Below, piece after piece: positions 46,424-59,600 of a DNA stretch of 64,000 bases. The first letter of the stretch is position 1; every line of letters begins with the position of its first letter. The DNA is from Calamus simplicifolius (Eukaryota; Streptophyta; Magnoliopsida; Arecales; Arecaceae). The DNA lies in NCBI GenBank assembly GCA_900491605.1, contig UESW01004233.1, positions 937,508 to 1,001,507 of the forward strand, written 5' to 3'. The translations under genes were made by a program, and so were the position numbers. Under the pieces are notes generated by a model. The model saw nothing but the letters and a program-made list of their open reading frames with translations, searched no databases and was not told the DNA's origin.

Positions 46424-46960
46424 CTACATCTTTAGCCTTCTAGCTTCTTTTTTGTCTACCGAGAGAGACCCATCTCTAAGGTATGTCAAGATAGAGTCGA
46501 TCCATGATGGCTCATTTTTGAGCTGCATCACAGAGTCAGTGTCCGCTATGTTGGGCTTCTCTAAGACGTCAAGGTGAAACTTATGTTCCATGTCCATGGA
46601 GTCGATTGTGGCTAACCTTGAGAGAAGGTCTGCACGAGCATTTTCTATCCTTGAAACTTGAATGATTTCAAGCTCGAGGAAGTCGAGTAACAGCTTGCGT
46701 GCCTTCTGTAAGTATTGAACCATATTCGGTTCCTAGGCCTCGAATTATTCTTGCACATGCCCGGCCACTAGCTGAGAGTCGGTGTAAATGTTTAGCCTCT
46801 TGACCCTCATATTTCGGGCGATTCGGAGTCCGGTGAGTAGAGCTTCATACTTGGCCTCATTGTTAGAGACCGGAAGGCCTCATGGTGTATTCGAACATGG
46901 TTTCTTTTGGACTTGTCAAGACCAATCCCGCACTGGAGCCATTTGTGCTGGAGGATCCAT
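46424..46960 (-). pseudogene. Gypsy archaeal-type RNase H remnant
   Basis: Minus-strand blocks LLHVDGSSSTNGSSAGLVL (46,950 region), EAKYEALLTGLRIARNMRVK, IYTDSQLVAGHV and VSRIENARADLLSRLAT are the D, E and D motifs of an archaeal-type RNase H in order. Stops lie near 46,735. This second RNase H distinguishes Tat-type gypsy elements. Confidence 0.75.
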
Positions 46961-47560
46961 CTACGTGCAGTAGCCATTGGGCCTCAATTTTTGTTTGCTT
47001 GGGGTCTTCTAGTGCTGATCCGTCCTCTGGAATAGTGCATTCAAGGAGAAAGTCTGCCAAAACCTGCGCCTTGATAACCGGACAAGGTTGATAATGGATA
47101 TCATACTCGCTCAGCTCTATAGCCCATTTTTTCATCCTCCATGATATTTTTGGACAATGGAGGATTGCCTTGATTGGTTGGTCGGTCAGAATCACTATGG
47201 TGTGCACTTGAAAGTATGGGCGCAACTTTCAAGTGAACATTACCAATGCATATACCAACTTTTGATCCTGTATATCTTGTCTCGGCATCCTGAAGTAGTT
47301 TGCTGATATAGTAGACCAGTTTCTAAACTTTGTTCTCTTTTTGGTCTAGCAAGAGCCGACAGCGTTCTCTAAGATGGACAGATACAAGTACAGGAGTTCT
47401 TCGAGCTTTGGGTTGTTGAGTAGTAGAGGTGAGCTGAGGTATTTCTTGAGGTCTTCAAAAGACTTCTGATAGTTGAAGGTCCATTAGGAATTCTTTATCG
47501 GATGAAGCGCCTTAAAGAATGGTAGGCACTTTTCGATAGATCGGGCGATGAAGCAATTGA
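46863..47560 (-). pseudogene. Gypsy RNase H and connection domain remnant
   Basis: The open segment 47,225-46,863 contains VLTDQPIKAIL-type and RMKKWAIELSEYDIHYQP, the end of the classical gypsy RNase H. It then runs directly into the archaeal-type RNase H. Upstream (47,560-47,230) is frameshifted. Confidence 0.75.
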
Positions 47561-47566
47561 GGGCCG

Positions 47567-48300
47567 CTATACGTCGATTAGGCATTGAACTTCCTTGATG
47601 GACCTAGGTGACGCCATCTCTTGGAGAGCTTGGATCTTTTGGGGGTTTGCCTCGATGCCTCTTTGGGAGACCATGAAGCCCAAGAACTTTCTGGAGCTTA
47701 TTCTAAATGCACACTTGGTTGGGTTCAGCTTCATTTGATATCTCTTGAGGGTGACGAAGCTCTCCGCTAGATCAGATATATGCTGGACAACTTCTTTATT
47801 TTTTACCAGCATGTTGTCAACATAAACTTCCATGTTCCAACCTATCTGGTCATTGAACACTTTGTTGACCAGCCTTTAATAGGTTGCCCGGTATTATTTA
47901 ATCCGAACAACATGACTCGGTAACAATAGGTACCCTATCAATGATAAAGGTGGTCTTTTCTTCATCTTCGAGGGCCATGTGTATCTGGTTGAAGCCCAAG
48001 TAGGCATCCATGAACGTCAGCATTTGATGGCCGAATGTGGAGTCCACCAGTTGATCGATCATCGGCAAGGAAAAGCTATCCTTCGGATAGGCCTTGTTGA
48101 GGTCTGTAAAGTCAATGCAGATTCATCACTTGTCATTTGCCTTCTTCATCATGACTATATTCGTTAGCCAGCTTAGGTAATTAACCTTTCAGATAAAGTT
48201 GGCTTTGAGGAGTTTATCGACTTCTTTTTCGATTGCTTTCTGGCGCTCGGGATGAAACACCTCTTTTTCTATTTCACTAGCTTGAATGTCTCGTCCATAT
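47567..48300 (-). pseudogene. Gypsy reverse transcriptase remnant
   Basis: The minus strand gives DFTDLNKAYPKDSFPLP, LTFMDAYLGFNQI and then MEVYVDNMLVKN at 47,833-47,800. The catalytic box is YVDN in place of YVDD, a G-to-A change that would abolish polymerase activity. KLNPTKCAFRISSRKFLGFM follows, as expected. Stops occur between blocks. Confidence 0.8.
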
Positions 48301-48546
48301 TGAGGTGATGGATAAGAACATCTAGATTGAACCCCAGCATGTTAGAGGTAGACCGGGCAAAGACATCGGCATTTTGTGAAGGAAATCTATCAGGTCCTAC
48401 CGAGGCTTCCCTTCTAATTGAAACCCAATCCGGATGATTCGATCAAGTCGATCCTCTTCAAGTGGGACTTCTTCAAGATCTTTGATGAGTTCTCCTCTTT
48501 GCTCGATAAGATCCTCTCGAGCATCGAGCTTATCGACTTCTAGCCT

Positions 48547-49134
48547 TCAAGACTGAAGGTCAACGATGAAGCAGTATCGTGCGGTGTCCTGGCTTCCTCG
48601 GACAACCCCTATACCCCATTCTGTGGGAAACTTTATGGAGGGGTGCGGAATGGATATTACTGCTCTGAAGGACAATTGCTCAGGTATTCTGAGGATGGCG
48701 TTATATGATGACCGAAGTTTGGTCACAAGAAAGTCCATGGGGATGGTCACCATGCGAGGCCATTCGTCGGCCCGAACCATCAAAGTGGTTACGCCTTCTG
48801 GTATGATGACATCGCCGATGAACCCCGTCAAGGTGGAGTTCACTATTCGAAGGTTTTTTGTGCTCAAACACATTCTCGCAAAGGCATCAAAGTAGAGAAC
48901 GTTAACAGAGCTTTCACTATTGATAAGGACTCGATGTACATCATAGTTTTGTGTATTTAAAAATACAATGAGTTCATCATCATGGGGGTATTGTATCCCT
49001 TGAAGATCCTTCTCTAAGAATGTGAGTTTCTCACACTTGACTTTCTTAGATGGAGGCAGCTCCTCGTTTGACCGACTATTGGATGAGCCGACCATGGCAA
49101 TCATATGTACGTTGCCTGCCGCCAACGAGTTCAA
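48547..49134 (-). pseudogene. Gypsy protease and gag C-terminal region
   Basis: This open frame of 195 codons contains the retroelement aspartic protease region. The active site reads L-I-N-S-E-S-S where D-S-G is normal, so both the catalytic Asp and the following Gly are altered (codons at 48,921-48,913). The flap-side segment VNVLYFDAF and the later SYNAILRIPEQLSFRAVIS match Tat-type proteases. It is open by chance, since the protease would be inactive. Confidence 0.75.
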
Positions 49135-49768
49135 CAGGTGCTGTTGTCGAAGCTCGAGTGGATGCTCTACTCTAGCGTCTACTTCCTGGGGTCCTCTGTA
49201 ATGTTCAAGCCTTTCTCGGCAAATCAGCTGCTCAATCTCCTATCTGAACTGCCAGCATTATTTGATATCATGCCCATGGTCATGATGATACCGGCAGTAT
49301 TTGGTCATATCACTCCAAGTTGTATTTTCTCAGAGAGGCTTCGGCCGAGAGAGCTGATGCTCTATTTCCATTAGGATTTGAGCTTGGGGCACTGTAAGAG
49401 GAGTAAACCGATTAAACCTCCATGCTAGACTCCTAGAGCGCTGCCTAGGCAGCAAAGCTCTTTGCCATGCAGGCTTGCAGGATGAGTCGGTCGGCTTTTG
49501 TCTGAGCAGTTCTTTTCCTTCTTCGATTATTTAGCTTGTGCCGACCTTCAGGACTCTTCTACCATAGCATATTTATCCACCAGGGCCATCATGTCGGAGA
49601 GACTTCATGGGTAGTTTACCTCTAGCGCCAGATTAAAGTGTACGCCCGCCAGGGCGGACATGGCCACCTCATGGTTGAGATGGTCAACCTTCAACATGGT
49701 TGTGAATGACCCAAGAAGTTCCTTAGGGACTCCTCCCGTTGTTTCAGCTTAGAGAGAAAATCCGACCT

Positions 49769-50060
49769 TCAATGATAGCGGCAACTACTGACAAATTGGT
49801 TAGTAAAGGACCGGCCAAGCTCATCAAAAGAGTCGATGGAGTTTGGCTTTAATGTGTCGAACCATACTCTAGCGGATCCCTCAAGAGTTGAGGGGAAGGT
49901 CTGACATAGGATCACATCTGAAGCTCCATGAAACAACATAATTAATCGAAAGCTGCTCAGATGATCATCTGAGTTTGTTGTCCTATCATATGGCTCGATA
50001 GCAGGGAGCTTGATATGCGGCGGGACGGCTTCGCTCATAATTCTTCTAGTGAAGGATGAA
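49769..50060 (-). pseudogene. Gypsy gag core remnant
   Basis: The segment contains PPHIKLPAIEPYDRTTNSDDH and LEGSARVWFDTLKPNSIDSF, the conserved retrotransposon gag core. It is cut off from its N-terminal part by the solo LTR at 50,066. Downstream (49,768-49,135) continues in other frames. Confidence 0.8.
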
Positions 50061-50065
50061 CCTTG

Positions 50066-51542
50066 TGTTGATCCAGATGGCAACCCAAGAGGGGGGGGGG
50101 GTGAATTGGGTTCTTTAAAAATTTAAACCTTTTGAAAACTATTAGCTTTAAGTTAAATGAAATTAAATGCAAGGCAAATATAAAGCACAAACAAGGAGAT
50201 AGAGATAGAGATAATGGAAGCACGACAAACACAATGATTTTATAATGGTTTGGTGTATCCAACACCTACGTCCACTCCCAAGATTCACTTGGGTCTACAC
50301 TATAATCGACTAGATTACAGCCGAGTTGTTTTACAAGATCACAACTCAAAACTTGTTGTTTTCCCCCAGGATCACAACGAACCCAGCCAGTTTTTCGGGC
50401 TCACCAGCACAAAACCCTAAACTCAAGCTTATCTAGCTTGACCCGAGGTATACAACCTTCACTAGTTCAATCCCCCAGATTAAACCAGCACAAACAAGAA
50501 TGGAAAGAATTTTTCAATAATACAAAGCTCCTCAAATGAGCAGATATTCAAATGATTGAACAAATAAGTTTAGAAAAGCCTGTTTGAAGTAGATTGGAGT
50601 TGAGCTTTTCTTCTTTTCTTCTTTTCCTCTTCTCTTTGGAGATGTTGAATCAGGCCTCAGCTTTGATTCGTTGCAAATGTTGCGGATGAGAAGTTGGAAA
50701 ATCTTCAAAACAGAGTTTCTTCTTCCTCTTTGAGAATCCTTCGATTTTTTCAGGATTGAATGCCTTGGATTCTTCTTTGACCTTTGTGGAGTGGAAGGAT
50801 TTGAATTTGAGTGCTTTTCTCTTAAGATTCAGGCTCAGGCTTTCTCGAATTTTTGATTTGAAATTTTCTATTTTTCGTCACTTTTCAAATGGGTGTTTTT
50901 CCCTTTTTATAGATTTCTTTTAATCCGTTTTGGGAAGAAAACTAGCCATTGGAATGTACCTGGAAACAAAATATATCCGTTAGAAATTAGGTAAAAAGGA
51001 AATATTACTGTTAGAGCTGATCTGGCAATTTAAATTTTCGTCCCAGATAGGTTGGAGTCGGCTCCAACTTTTCAGTTGTTGGCTCCAAGTTGTTTTTCCA
51101 AAAATAGAAAGTTCTGAGTTCGTCGAGGAGTCGGCTCCGAAAAAGTTAGGTGTCGGCTAGCCATCGTCAGGTGTCGGCTCCAGAATACTGTAGGTGTCGG
51201 CTCCAAGATGCTCAAAAAATCAACGTTCTGTCCCTGCATCGGAGTTGGCTCCAGACACTGTAAGTGTCGACTCCGAAACTCTGGGTGTCGGCTCCGAAAC
51301 TCTAGGTATCGGCTCCGGACCGTATCAAAAATCAGAAGAAAATTTGAATGGCCATGGGGTCGGCTCCAGGAATTCTAGGTGTCGACTCCAGGTTCTGAAA
51401 CTTTGAAATTGATGTTTTACAATTGATTCAAAACACGTTTCTTAATTTATTTAAATTGATCAAATATTTTTGAGTCCTGAAATACTCAAATAAATATACT
51501 CAATTCCTTTATTAATCATCAAAATCAATAGTTGGGTCAACA
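50066..51542 (-). repeat. Solo LTR of the copia element 1 family
   Basis: The 1,477-bp segment aligns along its length with the LTRs of copia element 1, including the ending CAACCCAAGAGGGGGGG block, the TTTTTATAGA TATA complement and the palindrome array (51,050-51,400). No interior follows. CCTTG flanks it at 50,061-50,065 and 51,543-51,547, so it is a complete solo LTR formed after insertion into the gypsy gag. In element orientation it begins TGTTGACCC, whereas element 1 begins TGACCC. Confidence 0.9.
51050..51400 (-). repeat. Palindrome-like U3 array in the solo LTR
   Basis: Units GAGTCGGCTCC, GTGTCGGCTCC and GTGTCGACTCC are present at about eleven positions, fewer and more diverged than in element 1. 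The nearby AACGG sites are partly decayed (TCTAACGGATA at about 50,990). Confidence 0.75.
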
Positions 51543-52260
51543 CCTTGCTCCACCCGAGATTCTGACAGGGAGTTATGCTTTACAGGATCTAATTCCAGGC
51601 ACATCTCCTGAATCTTCTGGTCAAACACCTCGTTCCAAATGGAAGGAGAGGCTGGGTGGGGAGATCAACTTATTGGCATTGAATCGCAATGAGAAGAAAT
51701 TGGAGACAAGGAGCGAGCCCGACGAGGCTGAGGAAAGCCCCTATCTTTGGCTTTTAGTGGAATGGGCTCCATTTTCTCCACCTCGTGTCCGGGTTGCTGT
51801 GGGAGAGTTATGGCCTCAAACTGGTTAAGTGAGGAAGCTGTCGGTCGAACCAGTGTAGCTGTTCCACCGGGATGTTGTTGATTGGGTACAATTGGAAGAG
51901 GGGCTCCTTGGAGTCCTTGTACCAACTGCGCTAATGACTGGACTTGTTGAACCAATGTACCGAATTGGTCCTGTATGGTGGGAGCTGCAGGTAGTGGCTG
52001 AGCATCAGGCTGGGGAGGTTGTGAGGATGCTGTATTATGTGGGGGTCAGGTCTTTGAGAGATGGCCCGATCGGAGGCATCTACTATCGCCCTTTTAAGGT
52101 TTACCATTCTAGATGGTATTCTTTTCTTTTGAACCTTCTCTCTTGGGATTTCAAGTTATGGGGACTTGAGGCCCTTTTTCTAGTGCCAATCTTTTGCTTC
52201 TAATTTTCGTTCTCCGACTTGGGCACGAGGTGGCAACACACGTTTGGATTTGGGTGGCAT
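51543..52260 (-). pseudogene. Gypsy gag N-terminal part
   Basis: It begins at ATG 52,260 (MPPKSKRVLPPRAQVGERKL) and soon meets a stop. The open segment 51,955-51,665 is rich in Q, P and L, with QQVQSLAQLVQGLQG suggesting a coiled coil. Its function is particle assembly, as inferred from position. Confidence 0.6.
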
Positions 52261-52299
52261 TCTCCCATCCGTGAGGGACTTGCAAAACAACGTCCTATC

Positions 52300-53403
52300 A
52301 CAGGGAAGGAGTTGGGTGATCCCCACGAAAGACCTTCCAATGCTCAAGTCAGTGAATAATATTTAACTCTAAATAATGAGAAGAAGGTTCTAAAGAAGAG
52401 TTCTCACAAAATTGCCCTCCCTTTAGGGCTCTTGGGGCATGGTATTTAAAGGGAGAGGATCTAGTAAGCTATTACCTGATTTTTGAAGAGTTATTGTGGA
52501 AGTTAGGTGGTGATAAGGCCGAATTATTATATACCTTATTGAAGGAATTCATGATCTCACAAATCATAAAGAGGGGGAGCCTTATCCAGCTCTGTTCCTG
52601 TTGACGGAGTACTCCGTGAAGAAGTTTTGAGATCCTTGTAATTCCAATGGTTTGATGGCCGAGATATTCAATGCAAACCGATGGTCAGTTAAAGAGGAGG
52701 GTCAATCGGGTAGCTTCTGACTATTGAGGTTCAATCGCTCTAGCTTAGGAGCAAGACTAAAGCTAAATGTCAATCAATTGAGGTTCAATTGGCAAAGCTC
52801 GATTTGGCAAGATTTGGACAAAGATGCCGAGATAGAAGTCGGTAGGGCATCCTTTGGCTTTTGAGGATCAACTATAGTCCTAATATGGGCCCGGCTTATC
52901 TGCTTATATCAGCCATTTTATGCCAAGTCTTTTTTACCTGTGCTTTTTATCTAATTCATACATATTTTCTTTTACGGTGCAATACACGTGTACTTTGCTA
53001 GAAATACAATAGCAGGAAAAATAATAGAGAAACTGACTTGGTGAATCGCGTGATTCCTCTAACAAGAAATAAAAATGTTTAGTATGATCTGGACTGCTGT
53101 TCAAACCGTATTCAAAACCCGTGCGTGACCCAACCTGAACCTCACTCTTGTACGTTTCAAAAAGAATCTGTAGCCTTCTTTCACATTCAAATTTCATTAG
53201 GGTTGCGCATGAAGAGGACCTTCTAATAAAATACACTGTCGTCAGTAAGTTTTCTGATCATCTATGACAGAGCTTGCCATGACTTGTCTTACATTCTATG
53301 ATAGCCAGACACATTAACATATTCCTTGGTGGACAACCAACTAGCAAACAAAAGCAATAAGCAATAAACAAAAAACAAAAATATAAAGTCCATGCTCGGG
53401 GAT
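52300..53403. other. Non-coding stretch between gypsy gag and SMT1
   Basis: The gypsy 5' leader or LTR should lie here, but no border or partner copy was found. 52,690-52,810 has a repeated GTTCAAT phrase. No gene was recognised. Confidence 0.4.
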
Positions 53404-53409
53404 TTTATT
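53404..53409 (-). terminator. Possible poly(A) signal of SMT1
   Basis: AATAAA on the minus strand, about 200 bases downstream of the SMT1 stop codon. The distance is normal for a plant 3' UTR, but the call rests on this hexamer alone. Confidence 0.35.
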
Positions 53410-53606
53410 TTTATCATCGTAAGCTTCGGGAATTTCGTTCTTAACCAACTGCACCACACGGGTAGAATCAGATATTTCTGCAGGGAGCAAGCTGTCATAA
53501 TATTAACCAACAATCGAACAAATAAAAAAAAATGAAACATATTGATAATAATCAAGGGCAGTACGCCTGTCATCAAGCTGAAACCAGAGCCGACAAATTT
53601 CGTTCC

Positions 53607-56600
53607 TCAAGATTCTGAAAGGGGCTTCCGAGCAAGGAAGAAATACATTGGGGTGAAAATCTCTATCCTGCATCGCATCAATCAGTTATATTATCTCACA
53701 TGAAACTGATTTAAATGGGCAAACATTAATCTACAGGAAGATTGGGAGTGCATCCAGAAACTATATATGGTGAGTGAACACGAAAAAATGTACTCACTTT
53801 CCACCTTCCACAAGCCCTTCAGCAGCCTTTTCCAAGAATGATGAGACTCTCTCACTTCCTGCTGGAGCCAGGCCCACAAACTCTAGCGACTTAACCTACA
53901 AAACCAAAGTTGCAAAAGGAACAGGTTTTAATGACTAGGAAATAGAAAAAAAAAAAGAACAGAGACATGAAAGCAGAGATGATTTCATATACCATAGTTC
54001 TTGTAATGAAACGTCCAAAGGCAGTCAACCGAAAGCTAGTTATGGAGAAATGACTCGTATCCAAGGGCAAATACCATGGCACAGGAGAATCAGATGCTAG
54101 ATCCTTCTCCCACATGACCTACAAGAAAGCAATTACATACTACAAAGCTAGCGTATCTTTAAGGACCAATGACATCAAGGACCAATATGGCGAATAAAGG
54201 ATAAGGGATCAAGACATTCTGGATGGCCTTTTACCTCAAATCCTGCAAGCTTTAATGCTTCAAGGCATTGGTTTGTTGTTCTTATGTCTGGGAGACCATT
54301 GCCAAGCTCGATTTCAGCCTTGGTTTTCTGATGACTTCCATTCTTGGGATCAAAGTGATCAGTCATGCACCACTCATAGGCCGCAAAACACTGGCCAGGC
54401 TTCAGTACTCTATAAATCTCCTTGTAACAGCCAAGCTGTAACAACCACAAAGGCATTATAAATATTTAAAGGTGTGATACAATCAGAATATAAAAGCCAA
54501 GCTGTAAGCTATTGGAAATGTCTTTGCAAGCATTTGAAATGGAATATACCACATCTGGTGCATGACACGTTGCCTCAATAGCATATATCGCATCAAAAGT
54601 ATTATCAGAGAATGGCATCTTCATGAAGTCAGCCTGCATACATGATAGGCAACAAAGATAATGGAGGACATGAGGATTATCATAAATATTAACCACGGAT
54701 ACAACATGCCTCTAAATTACACCTCTAATAGCAGAGGTTAAGACATCTAAATTATACCTCTAAATTCGAAAATAGCAAAAATTTATGCAAAAACAGACGC
54801 ATAACAGAACACAATTCAATAAATAGAAAACAGTGATGGAGAAAAAAAAAATAGAAATAAGAGGAACTAAATGCACCTTGACAAAGTTGCAAGACTCACT
54901 CAACCCTGCTAGCTGGTTTAGCTCCTGTGGAATGAAAAATTGACTATCAAGTAACAAATGCATTTTGATATTAAGAAAGACAAGTAGATATTGAAAGATT
55001 TTAGGAAAAAATGTAACAACCTTGCCTCTTGATATCTGGTACTCATTGTTGTTTAACCCGGTGATGGATGTCAAACTGCAATAGTTCAATATGAAAAGTT
55101 ATCCTAGCTGCTCTCTTCAATATCTCCTAGTCTAGTACAACCATAAAAAACCTTCACCAGTTTTCTACAGAATAAAAGAAAAAAGGTTATATATAAAGTA
55201 AACTCATTTTTATTATTGATTGCTAAGTTACATGATCTTAGGCTTAGCACAGAATTTCTTTATAATGTCCATGTACATGACTGAATCTTAATATTAATGG
55301 CAAGATGTCTTCATGTAATCATGACTTCAAATATTTTGAGTGGGAAAAAGTAGAGATAAAGATAACAGTACAGGAGCAAAGAGAGAAACCTTTTTTGGTA
55401 ATTAATCATTTTCTCTTGCCTTGGCATGAATGATAGAGCATCAGGCTTAAACCAACAGCTCTAGGAAAACAACTGTGCTAGAAAAGAAAGTTATCCATGA
55501 TTTCAGAAATTGTGACTAGGTGTTTTTATGTCCAATCATATGATCTACCATACAAAATATAGATCTGAAACAAACTGAATATTATTAGGGGATCTACCAC
55601 AAAACATGTTTTAGGGGATCTGACGGAGTTTTATGCTGGCTGTCAGCTACCTAATGCAACCCTCTTTCTTTACTCAGACTTGGGACCAGCCTTCTCTAGT
55701 TAGAAAGAGTGATCTTTTAATAGTCCATAGTATTGATAAAGGTAGAGGTAAACCTAAACTAACATGGACATAAATAATTAAGAAAGATATAACTATTTGT
55801 AATTTGAGTATCGACTTAGTCTTGAATAGAGCAGAGTAGAGGAAGCAGATTCTTGTAGCCAACCCTATGTAGTTGAGAAAAGGCTTAAATGAGTTGTGTT
55901 GAGAGTTGTACAGATATGCTACAAAACCATAAAGTTCTAGAAACAAGAAAAGATCTCACATGATTTAAATATTATTCACACAGAAAAGCATAGATGAAAG
56001 ACATTGAGAGATGATAAATCCTCCAAATGCAATCTTGTTCAATATTATAAAACAATATACTATAATAAAATAAAAGTATTATTCTGTCACACAAATAGAA
56101 TATGGTAGAAGCAGGTAAGGGTGTGTGCATAAAATCTTGCTTATTTACAGATCATGCATAAGAAAGAGCTCTTTCTAAACCAATTAACTCATTAAAAAAA
56201 AATCATACATGTTATCCCTGCTAGTTGCACAAAAATGTTCTGCTCAACATTGTGCATTGTAACATGCAAATGTCACTTTAACATCTAGGTTTTTAACCAA
56301 AAAACTTGGAGCCGGCTTCAATCCTCCTCTACCATTTTCATGGACCATGTTTTCCATCAGCACCAACTTTCAGGCTATTCTCACAACTTCCAATAATGTT
56401 ACTTTAGGTGTTTCCTCTTTCCCGACACTTCCAATGCAATTTGGAGCCCTGATCCTTCTAGACTTCACCACGATCTTCTCTGCAGCATTCCTTTGGTATA
56501 CATTAAACTTCTCCATTGGCCAGCTTTATGAACCATAAATTATTGCAGAGTTCCCTTCATGAGGTCCAAAATTAGATCGAATATATAGCAAATAACAAAG

Positions 56601-59600
56601 ACCATTTGTCCAGAATGATTAATGATCACATCATAACTCAGGAGGACCTCTCAAATTATCCACCTTTTCTAATATATAACTCCCGTTGAATCATTCTAAT
56701 AATAGATCAATAAAAATGGTCAGATTAAGCCAATTTAGCCTTCAATTTCATTTGAGCATCATATCCAGTATTTTTTTAACAAAAATTGCATCTGATGTTA
56801 TTTATTTCTAGTATATAACCCTAACCTCGTCCTGTCAGCAACTACTGTAACACTTGCAAATAACATGCACCATCTTACCTCCTGAAAAATGTGAGGCAAG
56901 TAACCCACCGCCGTGTTATGCTATCCTTGCCCAAGCATGTCTAATAACAGATTTCTGATAGAATTTACCATTCTAATTTTGTTATGATTCATAATTACTT
57001 CTCTCAAATATGACATGATAACTATGCAACAGAATCATCCAGTTTAACTTTATAATGGAGTAGAGAAAAAAAAAAAAAACTTGCAGGAACAAAGTTGAGG
57101 AAATATGTTTACCTAAATCTAGCGATTTCCCGTAGTGGTCCACCGATTCCACAACCCACATCCAACACCTGCATTTACAAATATAGAAGCATAGATTACC
57201 TACAAATCATCTTGCCTACTAAGAGTTGTCATGTAAGTCATGGAAGGAAAGACGACTAAAACCTTCATTGCCCCTTTCAAGCCTAGTTGCAGGGCAAGAA
57301 AGTGCTCGTGCCGCTTGATGCTTTCTTGCAATGATTCTCCTTTCCATCTTCATAAACATTATTATAGTAAATAATTACTACCATGCAATTATCAAGAAAC
57401 GATCCAGAAATGTAGCAAAGATGAATAAACTTAATGTCAGCAATTAAATTAGTGCTAACCTGGGAGCAAAGTGAAAGGACTCTCCCCAGCCAAATTCATA
57501 AAAGCTTGTTGCAAGATCGTAGTACTTGTTTACCTGAAATACATCAAATAAATACCAAAAGTGTTTACTTACATTTTGCAAAGGTATGGTCAAAGCCACA
57601 TCAACAGTTTCAAGCTGGGTTTCAAGTCACAATTAATCAAAAATGTAGAAAACAAGTTTACTTTACAGTTTATGATATTTTGAAATCTTTAATTATATTT
57701 AAAAAAATCCTGGATTATAATTCAAATTCTTTCACGAGACAAATAAGCATCACCTCACCAATGTATACTTCGCTAACAATTCAAACCTTTTTGGTTCTAA
57801 ATAAGAAAGAACTGCATAAGTCTTGACCAAATTTCAATAACCATTACAATTTATCTGTGTCAGTAAAACTAGAGAAAATAAGTTTGGCTTCAAAATGAAC
57901 TAAATTCAACAATGAAAAAGCCTTGTTTGGATAATCAACTAGAAGAAATACAGTTGTGCATTTTTATTGACCAAACTTACCCTAATCTCAGAACTGTCAC
58001 CTAAAGCTGATGTCTAATCACAATTATCTTTGGCTTCATCAGCAAAGATCCAAGAGATAACCCAAGGTATGCTCAACAATCATACAATATTTGTCCTCAA
58101 CATGACATGAAAAGTCTGTCTAATTAACAATAGAGTACAAATAAAAACTACAACATACCAAGATTTGCAAGTAAAAGAATCCAAATAATATGTATGCATA
58201 TACATATTCAGATTTCCAATCATTGAAAATACATTATAGGCACTTGCCATCTTATGATCTTGATTTTTCTGCTTACACAAGTTCTAGGAAAATCCCATAT
58301 AATGGAAAAAACAATTAAATGCTAAATGTCAGTGGTTTGACAGTATTTTTGTGAAGTATACATTGTTTATGCTAGATCAGCACATCGGAAAATCTCCAGT
58401 TCACCTCCTCATTTTCATTGTATCCAACTATGATTATATTTTCATTGCCACAAGCTTCATGATTGTGGCTCTTTCACTAGTATAAAAAATATACATGCAT
58501 TATTTATATAGTCTATTTCTTATGTATTATAGACAAGATTATATAAAATGGCACAATTTTGTAGCTCCATCCCCCTAAACCCATTTTCATTATCACTTTC
58601 TCAACTAGACAAGACTCAATTTCTTCAGTCCCTCAAAAAAAAAGACTCAATTTCTTCAGATATTGTACTTTTAAGAAAACAGTCATAGTCACAAAGTCTC
58701 AATTTACAGCCTATTATTTTGTGTGCTTAATTACATGGATTTTCAGGTGGGCCAGCTAGACCTACAAAAGTCTCGAAATTGACGGTCTACATATTTAACT
58801 AAGACCTCTAATCCAGACCCTTGTGTTGCATTCGGTGCTGGATTCAGATCCAACTCACCAACCGACTCATGCCTTGGTGTGGCAAAACTGGAACCAATTC
58901 AAAATCAATGTAACCAACATCAACTAGAACCAAAAATAAAAAGGTTGAAATCATAGGACCAAGCATATAAAATTCAAAACAAACTGGTTTTAGCCAAATT
59001 TATTGAGTAAATGGGTTGAGGTTTGAGTACATATAAAATGCGCGTGCTTAAAAACCTGTACAGCCAAGCCAGCTAAGTTGCAGACCCAGGTGATTAGCAT
59101 GCCCATTAATGGCAGTAAAAACCAAAGCCTCACAGATGTAGAAGCAAAGGAGTCATATTCAGAAGAGAACAAAAAAGGCAGATTTTTAGTTCACCACATT
59201 GCAAAAAGGTACCATGCTATGCCAATAAGGTAAATCAGAATCAAATCAAAATTGATCGTTCATGGTATGCTCCATTGCAAATTTAGATGATGCTGGTTCA
59301 TTGCACAGGCCAGTTCCACAGCTCAAATTAACTGGTTCAGTGTAGTCAGGTAAGCATTTTCTGGAAGAATTTGCCTAATGTGTGCACGGCACGTGCAAGG
59401 TTTTAAAAAATAAATTAAAAAAATGAAAAATCAGATAAAAAGAATAGGATAAGAAGAAAATATATGTTATGCAAGCAATGCCTAATTCTGTTTCATTAGA
59501 TAAATATTGCTTCAATCCAGCCTTGGGGTGCATAAAAATATCTTTCAAGACAATTACAAAAGATAGCGAACCTGCTTCTATAGCCAAATCTATTATTATT

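Larger units (their letters stand above)
34037..52260 (-). mobile_element. Ty3/gypsy element of Tat type, decayed and interrupted twice
   Basis: Minus-strand remnants in the order gag (52,260-51,543 and 50,060-49,769), protease (49,134-48,547), RT (about 48,300-47,567), RNase H (47,225 region), a second archaeal-type RNase H (about 46,960-46,424) and integrase (34,920-34,037). The extra RNase H before integrase is characteristic of Tat elements. A copia element (34,930-46,338) splits integrase from the RNase H, and a solo LTR (50,066-51,542) splits gag. Both insertions have clean 5-bp duplications, so the gypsy element is the oldest layer. Its own LTRs were not recognised. Confidence 0.8.

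Noticed and set aside
48566..49374. Plus-strand open frames in the gypsy region
   Set aside because: They are shadows of the protease and gag frames on the minus strand, which carry the recognisable motifs.
54523..54696. A separate 76-residue methyltransferase-like gene
   Set aside because: It is exon 54,633-54,550 of SMT1 read through into its flanking introns.
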